NCBI RefSeq assembly: GCF_024347335.1
Contig: NZ_AP025463.1
Span: 1,984,001 to 2,048,000, forward strand
DNA: 64,000 nucleotides
From: Vibrio celticus
Lineage (GTDB): Bacteria > Pseudomonadota > Gammaproteobacteria > Enterobacterales > Vibrionaceae
Direction: 5' to 3'
Part shown: positions 18,001 to 26,317 of the stretch, piece by piece
Layout: every line of letters begins with the position of its first letter
How positions within the stretch are numbered: position 1 is the first letter of the stretch
Program-made: the position numbers and the translations under genes
The notes under the pieces: generated by a model
Seen by the model: the letters and a program-made list of their open reading frames with translations, nothing else
Database searches by the model: none
What the model was told of the DNA's origin: nothing

Positions 18001-18413
18001 CCACATCAACCTATGTCTATTATTTTTATCCGAATGAAATGGTCATTTTTTACATTTTCGAAGATACGAGAAGCGGATTTTATTCATGCCGTTCCATCGT
18101 CACAACCACCAATTTAATTAATATTGTATGTTTAATTAACCAATCATTCTGTGAGCAATCTTGATATATTAAAACTGGCTAAAATAGCCCTGTGACATAG
18201 TTATCATTTATGCGTTTTGACTTTTCCCTCATTGAATAAAATCACTATAAATTTGTAAAATATCCAACTTCATAGTGAAAAGTCATATTTCTGTCGATAA
18301 TTATCATCACCAGATTTTAATGTCCCACGCTACCTAATAGTATGTAAAAATGAGTCTTAACTCACACTTCTACCAACTAACCATTCACTAAAGGCATTCA
18401 ATCTTAAAATTTA
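18001..18413. other. Long region upstream of the chemoreceptor gene
   Basis: About 410 AT-rich bases without coding potential lie between the chemoreceptor start and the palindrome at 18414. If the palindrome marks the chemoreceptor promoter, as the same sequence in the same orientation does for the symporter at 22825-24603, this stretch is a 5' leader of roughly 350 bases. I see no recognisable riboswitch in it. Confidence 0.35.
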
Positions 18414-18426
18414 TTTGTAATACAAT
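18414..18426. promoter_or_regulatory. Strong candidate FadR-type operator
   Basis: TTTGTAATACAAT contains a perfect TTGTA-A-TACAA palindrome. The flanking bases are nearly identical to those of the symporter operator at 24662-24674, including a TTAT before and AATAA-x-CC after. It could act on the minus strand (chemoreceptor) or on the plus strand. A plus-strand promoter candidate overlaps it: TTGTAA at 18415-18420, a 17-base gap, then TATGGT at 18438-18443. Confidence 0.65.
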
Positions 18427-18449
18427 AAGCCTTAGGTTATGGTGTATTT

Positions 18450-18656
18450 GAATCATAACTTAAGTTCTTTCTGGATGCTTTTGTTCAGTTCAAAGTGATA
18501 ATTGAAGCAGCCGCTTTAAGGTCATTGAACGCGTTTAACGTAGAAACTGTCGGGGGATCTCGTTATTCGTTTTTTCACTTGTTATTGATCATTTGTTTTT
18601 CCAGACGGCTCGTCCGAACATGCCCATACAGTCACCAGCTGTGTGGGCTTTTTTTT
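18450..18656 (+). ncRNA. Candidate small RNA ending in an orphan terminator
   Basis: A strong plus-strand intrinsic terminator (18622-18656) has no plus-strand gene upstream: both neighbouring genes run on the minus strand. About 200 bases before it lies a possible sigma-70 promoter overlapping the cluster palindrome. The interval holds a weak 65-codon frame that runs into the terminator hairpin and lacks a good ribosome-binding site, so it is unlikely to be coding. U-rich runs before the terminator would suit Hfq binding. No known sRNA family is recognised. The 5' end is a guess from the promoter candidate; the 3' end is better supported. Confidence 0.45.
18622..18656 (+). terminator. Orphan Rho-independent terminator, plus strand
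   Basis: GCCCATACAG (18622-18631) pairs with CTGTGTGGGC (18639-18648), with one G-T pair and a 7-base loop, followed by eight T's. This is one of the strongest terminators in the window, yet no plus-strand gene precedes it. Confidence 0.85.
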
Positions 18657-18990
18657 ACTTTCTTTTCAGACCCAATATATGAGCGGTGTTAAGCCATCAT
18701 CAACAACCAGTTAAGTGCACTGGTTTAAGCTTGCGAGGAAAAGTGAGTGAACGAGTGGGCGCTAGAACGCTTTGAATTTACAAATAGATATAGATATAGA
18801 TATAAATATAGAAACAAAAATAGGAATTGAGGCAGTAACAAAGTTGAACAGAGTTTTGAGTAGGTGTAGCTGAGGAAGTAGAAGAGTTTAACGAGGGAAC
18901 AAAGGGTTGGGTATGGATGATAAACACGAACCTCGCTGAAGTATCGCCGCCTAAAAGGACAGGCAATACCCTAGCGAGGTCGTACGTCGA
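18657..18990. other. Intergenic stretch with a short AT-rich microsatellite
   Basis: No gene is seen. TAGATA repeats about three times and then degenerates (about 18785-18812). A possible hairpin downstream of the reductase gene on the minus strand (ACCTCGCT at 18930-18937, complement at 18973-18980, 35-base loop with a nested GCCT/AGGC pair) may serve as its 3' end, but it lacks a clear U-tract. Confidence 0.45.
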
Positions 18991-19872
18991 TTACTTCTCT
19001 AGTTTAGCGAAGTAGTCGAAGATTACTGGTACGTCGTTGTTACCCATGCCTGCATCAACAGCAGCTTGTAGGCTTGTTGCAGTACCTTGAGCGATTAGAG
19101 ACTCAGTACCTAGCTCTTCACAAAGAGCAAGGAAGTAACCAAGGTCTTTGTTTGCGTTAGCAACAGAGAAACCTAGCTTCTCTTCGCCGTCTACTGCGTA
19201 GAACTTACAGAATTGCATGAACGGAGAGTTAGATGGACCTGCAGACATGATGTCAAACAGTTGTTGGCCATCAACACCAGCGCGTTGAGCAACAGCGAAA
19301 GCTTGAGACATAGTCGCAACAGTTGTCATACCCATGAAGTTGTTTACAAGCTTAGTCACGTGACCAGAACCTAGAGCGCCTAGGTGGAATACGTTTTCGC
19401 CTTGCTCTTCAAGAACAGGTTTAACTTTGTTGAAAGTTTCCATGTCGCCAGCAGCCATGATGTTCAAAAGACCATCTTTAGCGTGTGCAGGAGTACGACC
19501 TAAAGGTGCGTCGATCATGCCCGCGCCTTTTTCAGCAAGAGCTGCACCGATTTGCTTAGTAGAAGCAGGGATAGAAGTACCGAAGTCTACTAGTACTGCG
19601 CCTTCTTTGATGCCCGCTAGAACGCCATCTTCGCCGTAAACGATTTTTTCAACAACAGCAGAAGTTGTAAGACAAAACTGAACGATGTCACTTGCAGCAG
19701 CTAGTTCTTTAGCAGAAGTGAATGCAGTTGCGTTGCCGCGATCTGTAACGCGAGCAACAGCTTCAGCGCTTAGATCCATTACGTTTACGTGGTAGCCGCG
19801 CTTTTGCAGGTTTTCAACCATGTTGCCGCCCATAAGACCTAGGCCAATGAAACCGATTACAGGTTTAGTCAT
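18991..19872 (-). CDS. Beta-hydroxyacid dehydrogenase-type reductase, probable DEH reductase
   Basis: The protein is 293 residues from the ATG at 19872 (GGAG about 9 bases upstream; a TTG two codons earlier is less likely). It has the N-terminal NAD(P)-binding motif GFIGLGLMGGN (7-17), a substrate-loop DAPLGRTPAHAKDG (121-134) and the family Lys at 174 in GSGHVTKLVNN. This is the 3-hydroxyisobutyrate/tartronate semialdehyde reductase family. A member of this family in alginate loci of Vibrio splendidus (DehR) reduces DEH to 2-keto-3-deoxygluconate, linking lyase products to KdgK. The context here, with PL15 and symporter genes just upstream on the same strand, supports that role over tartronate semialdehyde reduction. 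Confidence 0.85.
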   Translation of the reverse strand: MTKPVIGFIGLGLMGGNMVENLQKRGYHVNVMDLSAEAVARVTDRGNATAFTSAKELAAASDIVQFCLTTSAVVEKIVYGEDGVLAGIKEGAVLVDFGTSIPASTKQIGAALAEKGAGMIDAPLGRTPAHAKDGLLNIMAAGDMETFNKVKPVLEEQGENVFHLGALGSGHVTKLVNNFMGMTTVATMSQAFAVAQRAGVDGQQLFDIMSAGPSNSPFMQFCKFYAVDGEEKLGFSVANANKDLGYFLALCEELGTESLIAQGTATSLQAAVDAGMGNNDVPVIFDYFAKLEK

Positions 19873-20465
19873 GTTCAAACTCCAAATATAGTATTGTATG
19901 ATTATATGCTCATTATAATAACTACGTCTTTCTCGTTACGCAATAGTTTTAGGGCATTGATTTAATGGTTAGACGTAAGTTGTGACGGGGGTTCACTTTA
20001 CGAGAAAATATGGGTCACGCTTTGTGCTTACAGGAACTATTTGCCACTTTAAAAACCGTCTATTGATGAAATAACATACGTTAAATGTCATACGATTAGT
20101 AAGCACAAGCAACGCCATTACCTATGTATAGTTCACGACTCCCCTACTCAGCCAGTGATTAGACCGTTCACGCAGAAGTAAGTCATATCAGTTTTTACGA
20201 AAAAGGTGTTGGTGCCCTATTCTTTTAACAGAGCGATAAATGCGGGTCTCGTATACGACTCCTGCACATTTCATTAAGCATAGTGGCTAAGTACATACCC
20301 AGTCTTTGTGTGTATCAACTTCCAGGTTTAGCCATCGAACTATTGGCTTGGCATCGAGAAGCGATTGATCTCTTGGCCATTTAGTTTTCTTTCAACTTGA
20401 TGGGGTTCCCGACGTTGCCAGCTAATACAACTTAACTGACTTATCCAATTTAACTGGCTAGCCAA
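19873..20465. promoter_or_regulatory. Upstream region of the DEH reductase gene
   Basis: About 590 bases with no gene seen. Only a half-match to the cluster palindrome is visible close to the start codon (TATTGTATG near 19892-19900), so regulation by the same factor is uncertain. A TGTGA...TTCAC pair near 19981-19998 resembles a CRP site but has the wrong spacing. Confidence 0.35.
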
Positions 20466-20500
20466 ACAAAAAAACTCCGAGCTTTCACTCGGAGTTTTTA
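20466..20500 (-). terminator. Terminator of the PL15 gene (minus strand)
   Basis: A stem of about 12 bp (AAAACTCCGAG core, arms 20470-20481 and 20488-20499) with a 6-base loop is flanked by A's on the left and T's on the right, so it could work in both directions. It lies about 30 bases after the stop codon. Confidence 0.85.
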
Positions 20501-20527
20501 ATATCTAGCTTCTGTTACTTCAGCGAA

Positions 20528-22606
20528 TTACAGTTCAATTGAAACCGTTTCACCGTCAACATTGAGCAACAGCGTGTTGCCTTCAAGCTTGTGAGACACT
20601 TCAACTTGCTCGCCTTCGTTCTTATTAGGAACAAGAAGCGTCAGGATGTTGTGCTCTTTCGATGGCTTGAATTCCACTTCAACGTGACGGTGGATTTCAA
20701 GATCTTTGAACTCGTATGGGTCAACTTCGCCAAAACCTTCAACGTTCTTAACTGAAGTGATGTTGTCAGCAGACTCGTTGATGAAGTTTACGTCTAGGTG
20801 TGCAACTTCGCCACGGATAGTGAAAGACTTGTCTGCCACGTCGTTTGCGAAAGTTGTGTGCATTAGCCAAGTCATGTCTTTCTCTTCAGAAAGCGTTGCC
20901 TTGTCTTGCATTACGAACACTTTACCTTGAACAAACCAGACCTTACGCTTGTAAGATTCAATTTCAGGAACGAAGTACTTGTAAGACGCTGTCGCATCAC
21001 CTTCAACCATCTTCACATCAGATTCAGTGTCGAAATCAGAGATGTTGCCGCCCGCTTCGATACAGAAGCGATCTTGGTGGTTTTCGTAGCCCGTGTTCTT
21101 GTTCTCGCCGTACTGACCTTTACCGCCAAATAGTGGAAGGTTCTTAGAGAACGTTTGACGACGCCATTTCGTGTGCATATCAACACCGAAACCACCGTAG
21201 TAACCTGTTACTGACGCTAGCGTTTCACCAAATGCGTGAAGCGTAAATGCGTTTTGGTCACCGTGAGAGTGGCTGATTGAGCCAAACGGAGAACATTTGA
21301 ATACCATGTGAATATGGTTATCACGCTCAGTCATCTTGTTGTGGAATGCAGCCCAACCCGTGATTGGGAATACTTTCAACAGTGGATCATTCGATGGTGC
21401 TTTCTCTTCAGGTGCATCCCAAAGGAAGTTAAAGCGAAGATCGTCGTAACCGAAGTCCCACCAACCGAAGTTGTAGAATTTTGTGTGCGCTTCAGTATCA
21501 CGGCCTTTCAGTTGGTTGTAGTACCAAACATACTCAGGCTTCTGGTTAACACCTGCGTAGTGCTTGATGTTGTAAGCCAGTTTTAGGCCAGGGAAATCAC
21601 CGATTGAAGACTGGTCACAGAAGCTCGCGCGCTTAGAGTGAACTGGCATGCAGTAAAGCGGGAAATCACCTGTGTTTTCGTAGAATGTTTTGTTGAACAT
21701 GTCTACGCCACAGTATGCTTTCAATAGATCGAACGCTTCGCCTAGGAATGCAGTTTGTGTGTTCCAGTAGTCAGGACCTTCAGCCCAACCGCCGTCTACA
21801 CCGCCCCATGGTGGGTAGTGTACTGCGTAGTATTCTAGAGCGTATGCAATGTACTCGCCTGCTTTCGGGTGATCGTGGTAAAGCGCGATACACGTTGGGA
21901 TGATAGCAGAAGAGATAGAACGAACACCGTGGCTGTTCAGTGGGTTGTTCAATAGATCAACCGTCACTTTCAGGTGGTGCATGATTTCGTCTAGACGCTC
22001 AATCAAAGCATCTTGAACTTGCTGACGTTCTTCATCTGTGAAGTAGCCGTGTAGCCAGTCGTAACCCCAAGCCATAGCCGCGATAACACGGAAAGCCGCT
22101 TCATCGTTATAGCCACGAGAAGTCACGCCTTCTGGATCGTACGTAGACAGTTTTAGAGTCCAAGCTTTTGCTTTAGCAATTAGCGCTTCGTCTTCTTTCA
22201 CAACACCAGCAATTGCTAGGTTACGTGTCGCGTTCAGTGCCATTTGGCAATCAACGTACATTTGACGCCAGTAAGGACGCCATAGAGAAGCTTTACCTAC
22301 CGTCTCAGCTGGGTACGCTTGAGGCTCTTCGAAAGGAGCAGTCTCAAGGAACTTAACTGTCGAGTTATTGTAGAAATCATCAAACATGCAGTGAGCTTCA
22401 TCAGCTTTCACTTTCGCTTTGAATTCTTCTAACTGATCTGCTTGAACAAGAAGACGTGGACGTGCTTCGCTCAAGTTGTCTAGGAATGATAGGTCGAAGT
22501 CACGTGTTTGAACTTCGATAGGGAGTAGGTCTACAAGATTACCTGCTGAAGTATCATTCTCCAGCTTCATCTTCCTGATTGCATCAAGAGATTTTTGGTC
22601 GCTCAT
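20528..22606 (-). CDS. oalA: Cytoplasmic oligoalginate lyase, PL15 family
   Basis: The protein is 692 residues with no signal peptide. It has an N-terminal beta/alpha toroid (about 50-370; RPRLLVQADQLEEFKAKV, NNPLNSHGVRSIS, GGWAEGPDYW) and a C-terminal heparinase II/III-like beta-sheet domain with SHSHGDQNAFTLHAFGE and GYYGGFGVDMH. This is the layout of PL15 exolytic oligoalginate lyases such as Atu3025 and Vibrio OalA. It should cut unsaturated monomers from imported oligomers in the cytoplasm. The operator-like ATTGTAGGACAAT sits about 60 bases upstream. The symporter gene upstream ends in its own terminator, so this gene has an independent promoter. The symbol follows recalled Vibrio splendidus usage. 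Confidence 0.9.
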   Translation of the reverse strand: MSDQKSLDAIRKMKLENDTSAGNLVDLLPIEVQTRDFDLSFLDNLSEARPRLLVQADQLEEFKAKVKADEAHCMFDDFYNNSTVKFLETAPFEEPQAYPAETVGKASLWRPYWRQMYVDCQMALNATRNLAIAGVVKEDEALIAKAKAWTLKLSTYDPEGVTSRGYNDEAAFRVIAAMAWGYDWLHGYFTDEERQQVQDALIERLDEIMHHLKVTVDLLNNPLNSHGVRSISSAIIPTCIALYHDHPKAGEYIAYALEYYAVHYPPWGGVDGGWAEGPDYWNTQTAFLGEAFDLLKAYCGVDMFNKTFYENTGDFPLYCMPVHSKRASFCDQSSIGDFPGLKLAYNIKHYAGVNQKPEYVWYYNQLKGRDTEAHTKFYNFGWWDFGYDDLRFNFLWDAPEEKAPSNDPLLKVFPITGWAAFHNKMTERDNHIHMVFKCSPFGSISHSHGDQNAFTLHAFGETLASVTGYYGGFGVDMHTKWRRQTFSKNLPLFGGKGQYGENKNTGYENHQDRFCIEAGGNISDFDTESDVKMVEGDATASYKYFVPEIESYKRKVWFVQGKVFVMQDKATLSEEKDMTWLMHTTFANDVADKSFTIRGEVAHLDVNFINESADNITSVKNVEGFGEVDPYEFKDLEIHRHVEVEFKPSKEHNILTLLVPNKNEGEQVEVSHKLEGNTLLLNVDGETVSIEL

Positions 22607-22662
22607 TCTAACTCACTTATTTTTCAAGTTGATTGAAAGGAATTAGCAATAATATACGTCTT

Positions 22663-22675
22663 ATTGTAGGACAAT
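22663..22675. promoter_or_regulatory. Candidate FadR-type operator of the PL15 gene
   Basis: ATTGTAGGACAAT matches ATTGTANTACAAT at all but one informative position. It lies 57 bases upstream of the PL15 start codon, a suitable place for a repressor overlapping the promoter. Confidence 0.65.
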
Positions 22676-22767
22676 TGAATATATTTCGATTCGATTGAAC
22701 CATTTTGTACAGTTTTCGTGATTTAGGTCAGATATCTTCCACCTGACAGTTTTTCCGTGTCGCAGAA

Positions 22768-22801
22768 CAAAAAATGCGACGCCCTTTCGAGTCGTCGCAT
22801 T
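22768..22801 (-). terminator. Terminator of the first symporter gene (minus strand)
   Basis: AATGCGACG (22773-22781) pairs with CGTCGCATT (22793-22801) around an 11-base loop. The A-run at 22768-22774 provides the minus-strand U-tract. It lies 24 bases after the stop codon. Confidence 0.85.
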
Positions 22802-22824
22802 CTATTATAAACGTTTTCTATGTA

Positions 22825-24603
22825 TTAGCTTTCGGTTACTGCTTTCGCTTGCTTGCCGCCGTCATCGACCGCTTTAACCAGTAAGACACCAACACCACCA
22901 ACAATCACACCACAAAGAATGAAGACTAGACGTCCCCACATTGGGTTAGTAAGTAGAGCCATTAGCATGATACCGACACCCGCTACCGCAATCAGTTTAC
23001 CAAGCATTTCACGCTGTTTGTTATCCAGTACTTTCTGTTCTGCTGACTCCGCAACTAATGGAGTAGACAGGTTGCCGAAGAACTTATCAACGTCTGCTTG
23101 ACGCTTCTCAGTTAATGGCTTGTAGAACAGAGTTGATAGGATGAAGAAACCACCTGTTAGTGTAATGTGAGCAATCAGACCAATAGCTACCTTAACATCA
23201 GACCATTCACGGCTTGTTAGCTCTTCTAGACCGAAGACTGAAGACACCATTTCAGCGTTAACAACGAAACCTACGTAGTAAGAAACAATACCACCAACCA
23301 CTAGCGTACCCCAACCAGCCCAGTCCGGAGTCTTCTTAATAAAGAAGCCAAGGAATGCAGGAATTGTCATTGGGAAGCCGATAAGTGCGCCTACATACAT
23401 CATTGTATCGAACAGGCTCAAACCTTTAAGCGAGTTGATGAACTGTGCAATAAGGATGATAGCAATACCAAACACGGCAGAAGTAATCTTAGAAACCGTT
23501 ACTAGTTCTTTTTCGCTAGCCGTACCTTTACGAACGATTGGTTCATAGAAGTTCTTAACAAAGATACCTGAGTTACGGTTTAGACCAGAATCCATTGAAG
23601 ACATTGTCGCTGCAAACATCGCCGCAACTAGAAGGCCAACCATACCTGCTGGCATGTATTCTTGTACAAAGTATAGGTAAGCAAAGTCACCCGCTTTCTT
23701 ACCTGCTTCTGGGTAAGCCGCCGCTAGGTCGACACCTTGACCTGCAATGTACCAAGAAGGCATGAACCAGATAAATACACCACAAAGCATTAGCACACAC
23801 GCTAGTAGCGCTGCTTTCTTCGCGTTCTTTGAGTCTTTAGCCGCTAGGTAACGGTAAGAGTTAAGCATGTTGTTAGTAATAGAGAACTGCTTCACGAAGA
23901 TGAAGAATGCCCAAATGCTGAAGATGCTTAAGTAGTTAATGTTGTTACCAGAAAGGAAAGAACCGCCTTCCGCTACAGGGAAGTTATTCACGATTTCACC
24001 AACACCGCCACCTTGAACAACAGCAACAACAGCACATGTCACGGTTACTGCCATGATGATAACCATCTGCATAAAGTCAGATGCGATTACCGCCCATGAG
24101 CCACCCGTTACAGACATTGCCAATACAACCAAACCGGTAATCCAGATAGTTGCTGTCATGTCGAAACCGAAGATACCAGAAGCGATGATTGCTAGTGCGT
24201 TTAACCATACACCAGCAGAAACAACACTGTTTGGCATTGAAGACCAAGTGAACACTTGTTCGTTAGTCGCACCGAAACGCATACGAATTGCTTCGATTAC
24301 CGTTACTACACGTAGTTGACGGAACTTTGGAGCAAAGTATGCGAAGTTCATGAAGTAGCCAAATGCGTTAGCTATGAAGATAACCGCTACTGCAAAACCA
24401 TCGTTATACGCTTTACCTGCCGCACCGGTGAATGTCCATGCACTAAACTGGGTCATAAAGGCGGTTGCACCAACCATCCACCACAACATGTTACCGCCCC
24501 CGCGGAAGTAGTCACTGGTGGTACTTGTAAATGTTCTAAACATCCAACCTATCGCAATCAAGAATAGGAAATAAATGCCGACAATAATCGTGTTGAGTTC
24601 CAT
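22825..24603 (-). CDS. Sodium/solute symporter, probable oligoalginate or DEH importer (SSS family)
   Basis: The protein is 592 residues with about 14 hydrophobic segments, typical of the SSS family (SGLT/PutP fold). It has FRGGGNMLWWMVGATAFMTQ near residues 33-52, a GGSWAVIASDFMQ segment and AMFAATMSSMDSGLNRNSG, the conserved sodium-site helix. It is a close paralogue of the transporter at 38620-40386. SSS proteins in alginate loci (Toa-type in Vibrio splendidus) are thought to import alginate oligomers or monomers. The start is well supported by AAGGAT before ATG. The perfect palindrome TTGTAGTACAA lies about 60 bases upstream, and the gene ends in its own terminator. Confidence 0.9.
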   Translation of the reverse strand: MELNTIIVGIYFLFLIAIGWMFRTFTSTTSDYFRGGGNMLWWMVGATAFMTQFSAWTFTGAAGKAYNDGFAVAVIFIANAFGYFMNFAYFAPKFRQLRVVTVIEAIRMRFGATNEQVFTWSSMPNSVVSAGVWLNALAIIASGIFGFDMTATIWITGLVVLAMSVTGGSWAVIASDFMQMVIIMAVTVTCAVVAVVQGGGVGEIVNNFPVAEGGSFLSGNNINYLSIFSIWAFFIFVKQFSITNNMLNSYRYLAAKDSKNAKKAALLACVLMLCGVFIWFMPSWYIAGQGVDLAAAYPEAGKKAGDFAYLYFVQEYMPAGMVGLLVAAMFAATMSSMDSGLNRNSGIFVKNFYEPIVRKGTASEKELVTVSKITSAVFGIAIILIAQFINSLKGLSLFDTMMYVGALIGFPMTIPAFLGFFIKKTPDWAGWGTLVVGGIVSYYVGFVVNAEMVSSVFGLEELTSREWSDVKVAIGLIAHITLTGGFFILSTLFYKPLTEKRQADVDKFFGNLSTPLVAESAEQKVLDNKQREMLGKLIAVAGVGIMLMALLTNPMWGRLVFILCGVIVGGVGVLLVKAVDDGGKQAKAVTES

Positions 24604-24661
24604 CGTGTATCCTTTGTCCGTTGTATTTTGTTACGAGGACTATAGGAAATCTCAAACTTTA

Positions 24662-24674
24662 TTTGTAGTACAAT
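24662..24674. promoter_or_regulatory. Strong candidate FadR-type operator of the first symporter gene
   Basis: TTTGTAGTACAAT holds a perfect TTGTA-G-TACAA palindrome 59 bases upstream of the symporter start codon. Read in the direction of the gene it gives ATTGTACTACAAATAAA. The second symporter has the same form, ATTGTAGTACAAATAAA. Confidence 0.75.
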
Positions 24675-25271
24675 AATCCAAATAAGTGATGGCGATCTTA
24701 TTTTGATTGATTAAGTTAATTATATATATGACATAGGATGGAATATGGCCAATCCATCAAGGCAATTACTGGTGTTTGAGGTAAAAACTCAAAAAACAAG
24801 GCCAAAAAACATCACACCCATTAAAATCAAAGGCTTATGAGAAAGTGAGACTTTGCACACTTATTAACAAATACAACCAAACACATATAAATATAAAATC
24901 CTCAAAAATAATAAAAGCCAAATCAGAGCTAAATCACCCTCATTTATCACACAATAAACCAGTGTTTTTATCTATTGAGAGTGGATAATTTCATTAGAAT
25001 CCTACTTAAATTAATCAATATAGAAGAGGCATATCCAGTTCAAACGATGGCGTATTCAAAATATACAAAAATGAAAAATCATGAATGACGCATAATTATT
25101 TGGGGGAGCTCGAATGTCTTAAAAACGAATATCGAGCGTAATATTGTTTTTATTATGATGGTAAAGAGAACGATCGCTAGACGTATACAAGAAGGAATTA
25201 ACTTATGAAAGGGTTAAGCGGGGGTGAACCAAAACAGTGCCACACATGGTGCAACACGCTTTCTAAAAACA
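24675..25271. other. AT-rich intergenic stretch, no gene seen
   Basis: About 600 bases between the symporter operator and the terminator of the second GntR gene. The sequence is very AT-rich with no coding frame and no strong hairpin. It may hold distal regulatory sites, but none could be read with confidence. Confidence 0.4.
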
Positions 25272-25304
25272 AAAAAGGCATGCACTTGGCATACCTTTTT
25301 TTAT
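25272..25304 (-). terminator. Terminator of the second GntR gene (minus strand)
   Basis: AAAAGGCATGC and GCATACCTTTT pair with one mismatch around a short loop. A-runs on the left and T-runs on the right allow action in both directions. It lies 28 bases after the stop codon. Confidence 0.8.
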
Positions 25305-25331
25305 TGGTTCAAATGAAGTTGAAAACCGTGT

Positions 25332-26051
25332 TTAGCTTGCAGTGGCTAAACGGTGGTTAGCATCTTGCAAGTGAGCCGCTGACATTGTACGAGCTTTTTC
25401 ACTGTCGCCAGCCATAATCGCTTCATAGATTCTACGGTGTTCATTGATACATGTGCTGCCCTCTTCAGAAGAGTGCACGATGAAGTTAACGAACATGGTA
25501 GTCAAAATATTGCCGAATGGCAGGTAGAAATCGTTACCTGTCGCATTAAAGATCAAGCTATGGAAACGAATATCGATGTATGTCCAACGTTCTTGGTCAA
25601 ACACTTCTGCATCATCCACTTCAACCATCTTCTGGAAGATCTCAGAAAGCTCGATACGTTGCTCAGCAGTCGCAAATTTTGCCGCTAATGCACACGCTTC
25701 AGGTTCAATCGCACGGCGAAGACCTAAAAACTGAGAACAGAATTGGTCTATGTCGGTTAGACCATCCATCCATTCAATCAGTTGAGGATCAAGAAAGTTC
25801 CAGTATGCGCGATCCACTACACGAGTACCGATTTTCGGGCGGGACTCTAACAGACCTTTAGAAGTCAGTAGTTTAACGGCTTCGCGAAGTGCCGTACGGC
25901 TGATACCAAACTGTTCACACAGCGCCATTTCACCAGGAATAATAGAACCTTGTGGCAGTTCACCAGACAAGATTCCACGAGCGATTTCACGCGCTACTTG
26001 CACGTGCAGGCTGCGCTTCGAGCCCGAGATTGAATTAAAAGTGCTAACCAT
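25332..26051 (-). CDS. GntR-family transcriptional regulator, FadR/FCD type (second paralogue)
   Basis: The protein is 239 residues with the same architecture as the regulator at 360-1082. A GntR winged helix (QVAREIARGILSGEL, GISRTALREAVKLLTSKGLLESRPKIGTRV) is followed by an FCD domain with IDIRFHSLIF and NEHRRIYEAIMAGDSEKA. The two proteins align along their whole length with only conservative differences in the recognition helix (GVSRTALREST against GISRTALREAV), so they may share DNA targets. Because it lies between the symporter gene and the ABC importer operon it is the more central candidate for control of the catabolic genes. No clear palindrome precedes it, so autoregulation is not evident. 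Confidence 0.93.
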   Translation of the reverse strand: MVSTFNSISGSKRSLHVQVAREIARGILSGELPQGSIIPGEMALCEQFGISRTALREAVKLLTSKGLLESRPKIGTRVVDRAYWNFLDPQLIEWMDGLTDIDQFCSQFLGLRRAIEPEACALAAKFATAEQRIELSEIFQKMVEVDDAEVFDQERWTYIDIRFHSLIFNATGNDFYLPFGNILTTMFVNFIVHSSEEGSTCINEHRRIYEAIMAGDSEKARTMSAAHLQDANHRLATAS

Positions 26052-26317
26052 AAGTTCACTTATTTTATATGTTATGTTTATGTATTATTTAAGGATCACT
26101 ATAACAGGATTTCAACCTAGCGCCAATTGAGTAAATTAGCAACGAGTCGTGCTCTATTAATTTACTCAATGAATCAAATACTTATAACTCATCTAATTCC
26201 ACACAGCTAGAAACATTATGTTACACCATTCATAAATCCGTCATCAAAACGCATCGGTTCTGTCATCCTCGATTTCTATACTCCCTTCCCAAGAAATCAC
26301 TCAATTGGACTGAAATA

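Noticed and set aside
18495..18692. Plus-strand 65-codon frame between the chemoreceptor and the DEH reductase
   Set aside because: It runs through the terminator hairpin and T-tract, lacks a ribosome-binding site and has no protein-like composition. A non-coding RNA fits better.
18778..18966. Minus-strand 62-codon frame ending in a Tyr-Ile repeat
   Set aside because: The repeat is the translation of the TAGATA microsatellite; there is no start signal or family resemblance.
19975..20005. CRP site upstream of the DEH reductase gene
   Set aside because: The two half-sites TGTGA and TTCAC are present, but the spacing is one base too long and no second copy was found near the other promoters.
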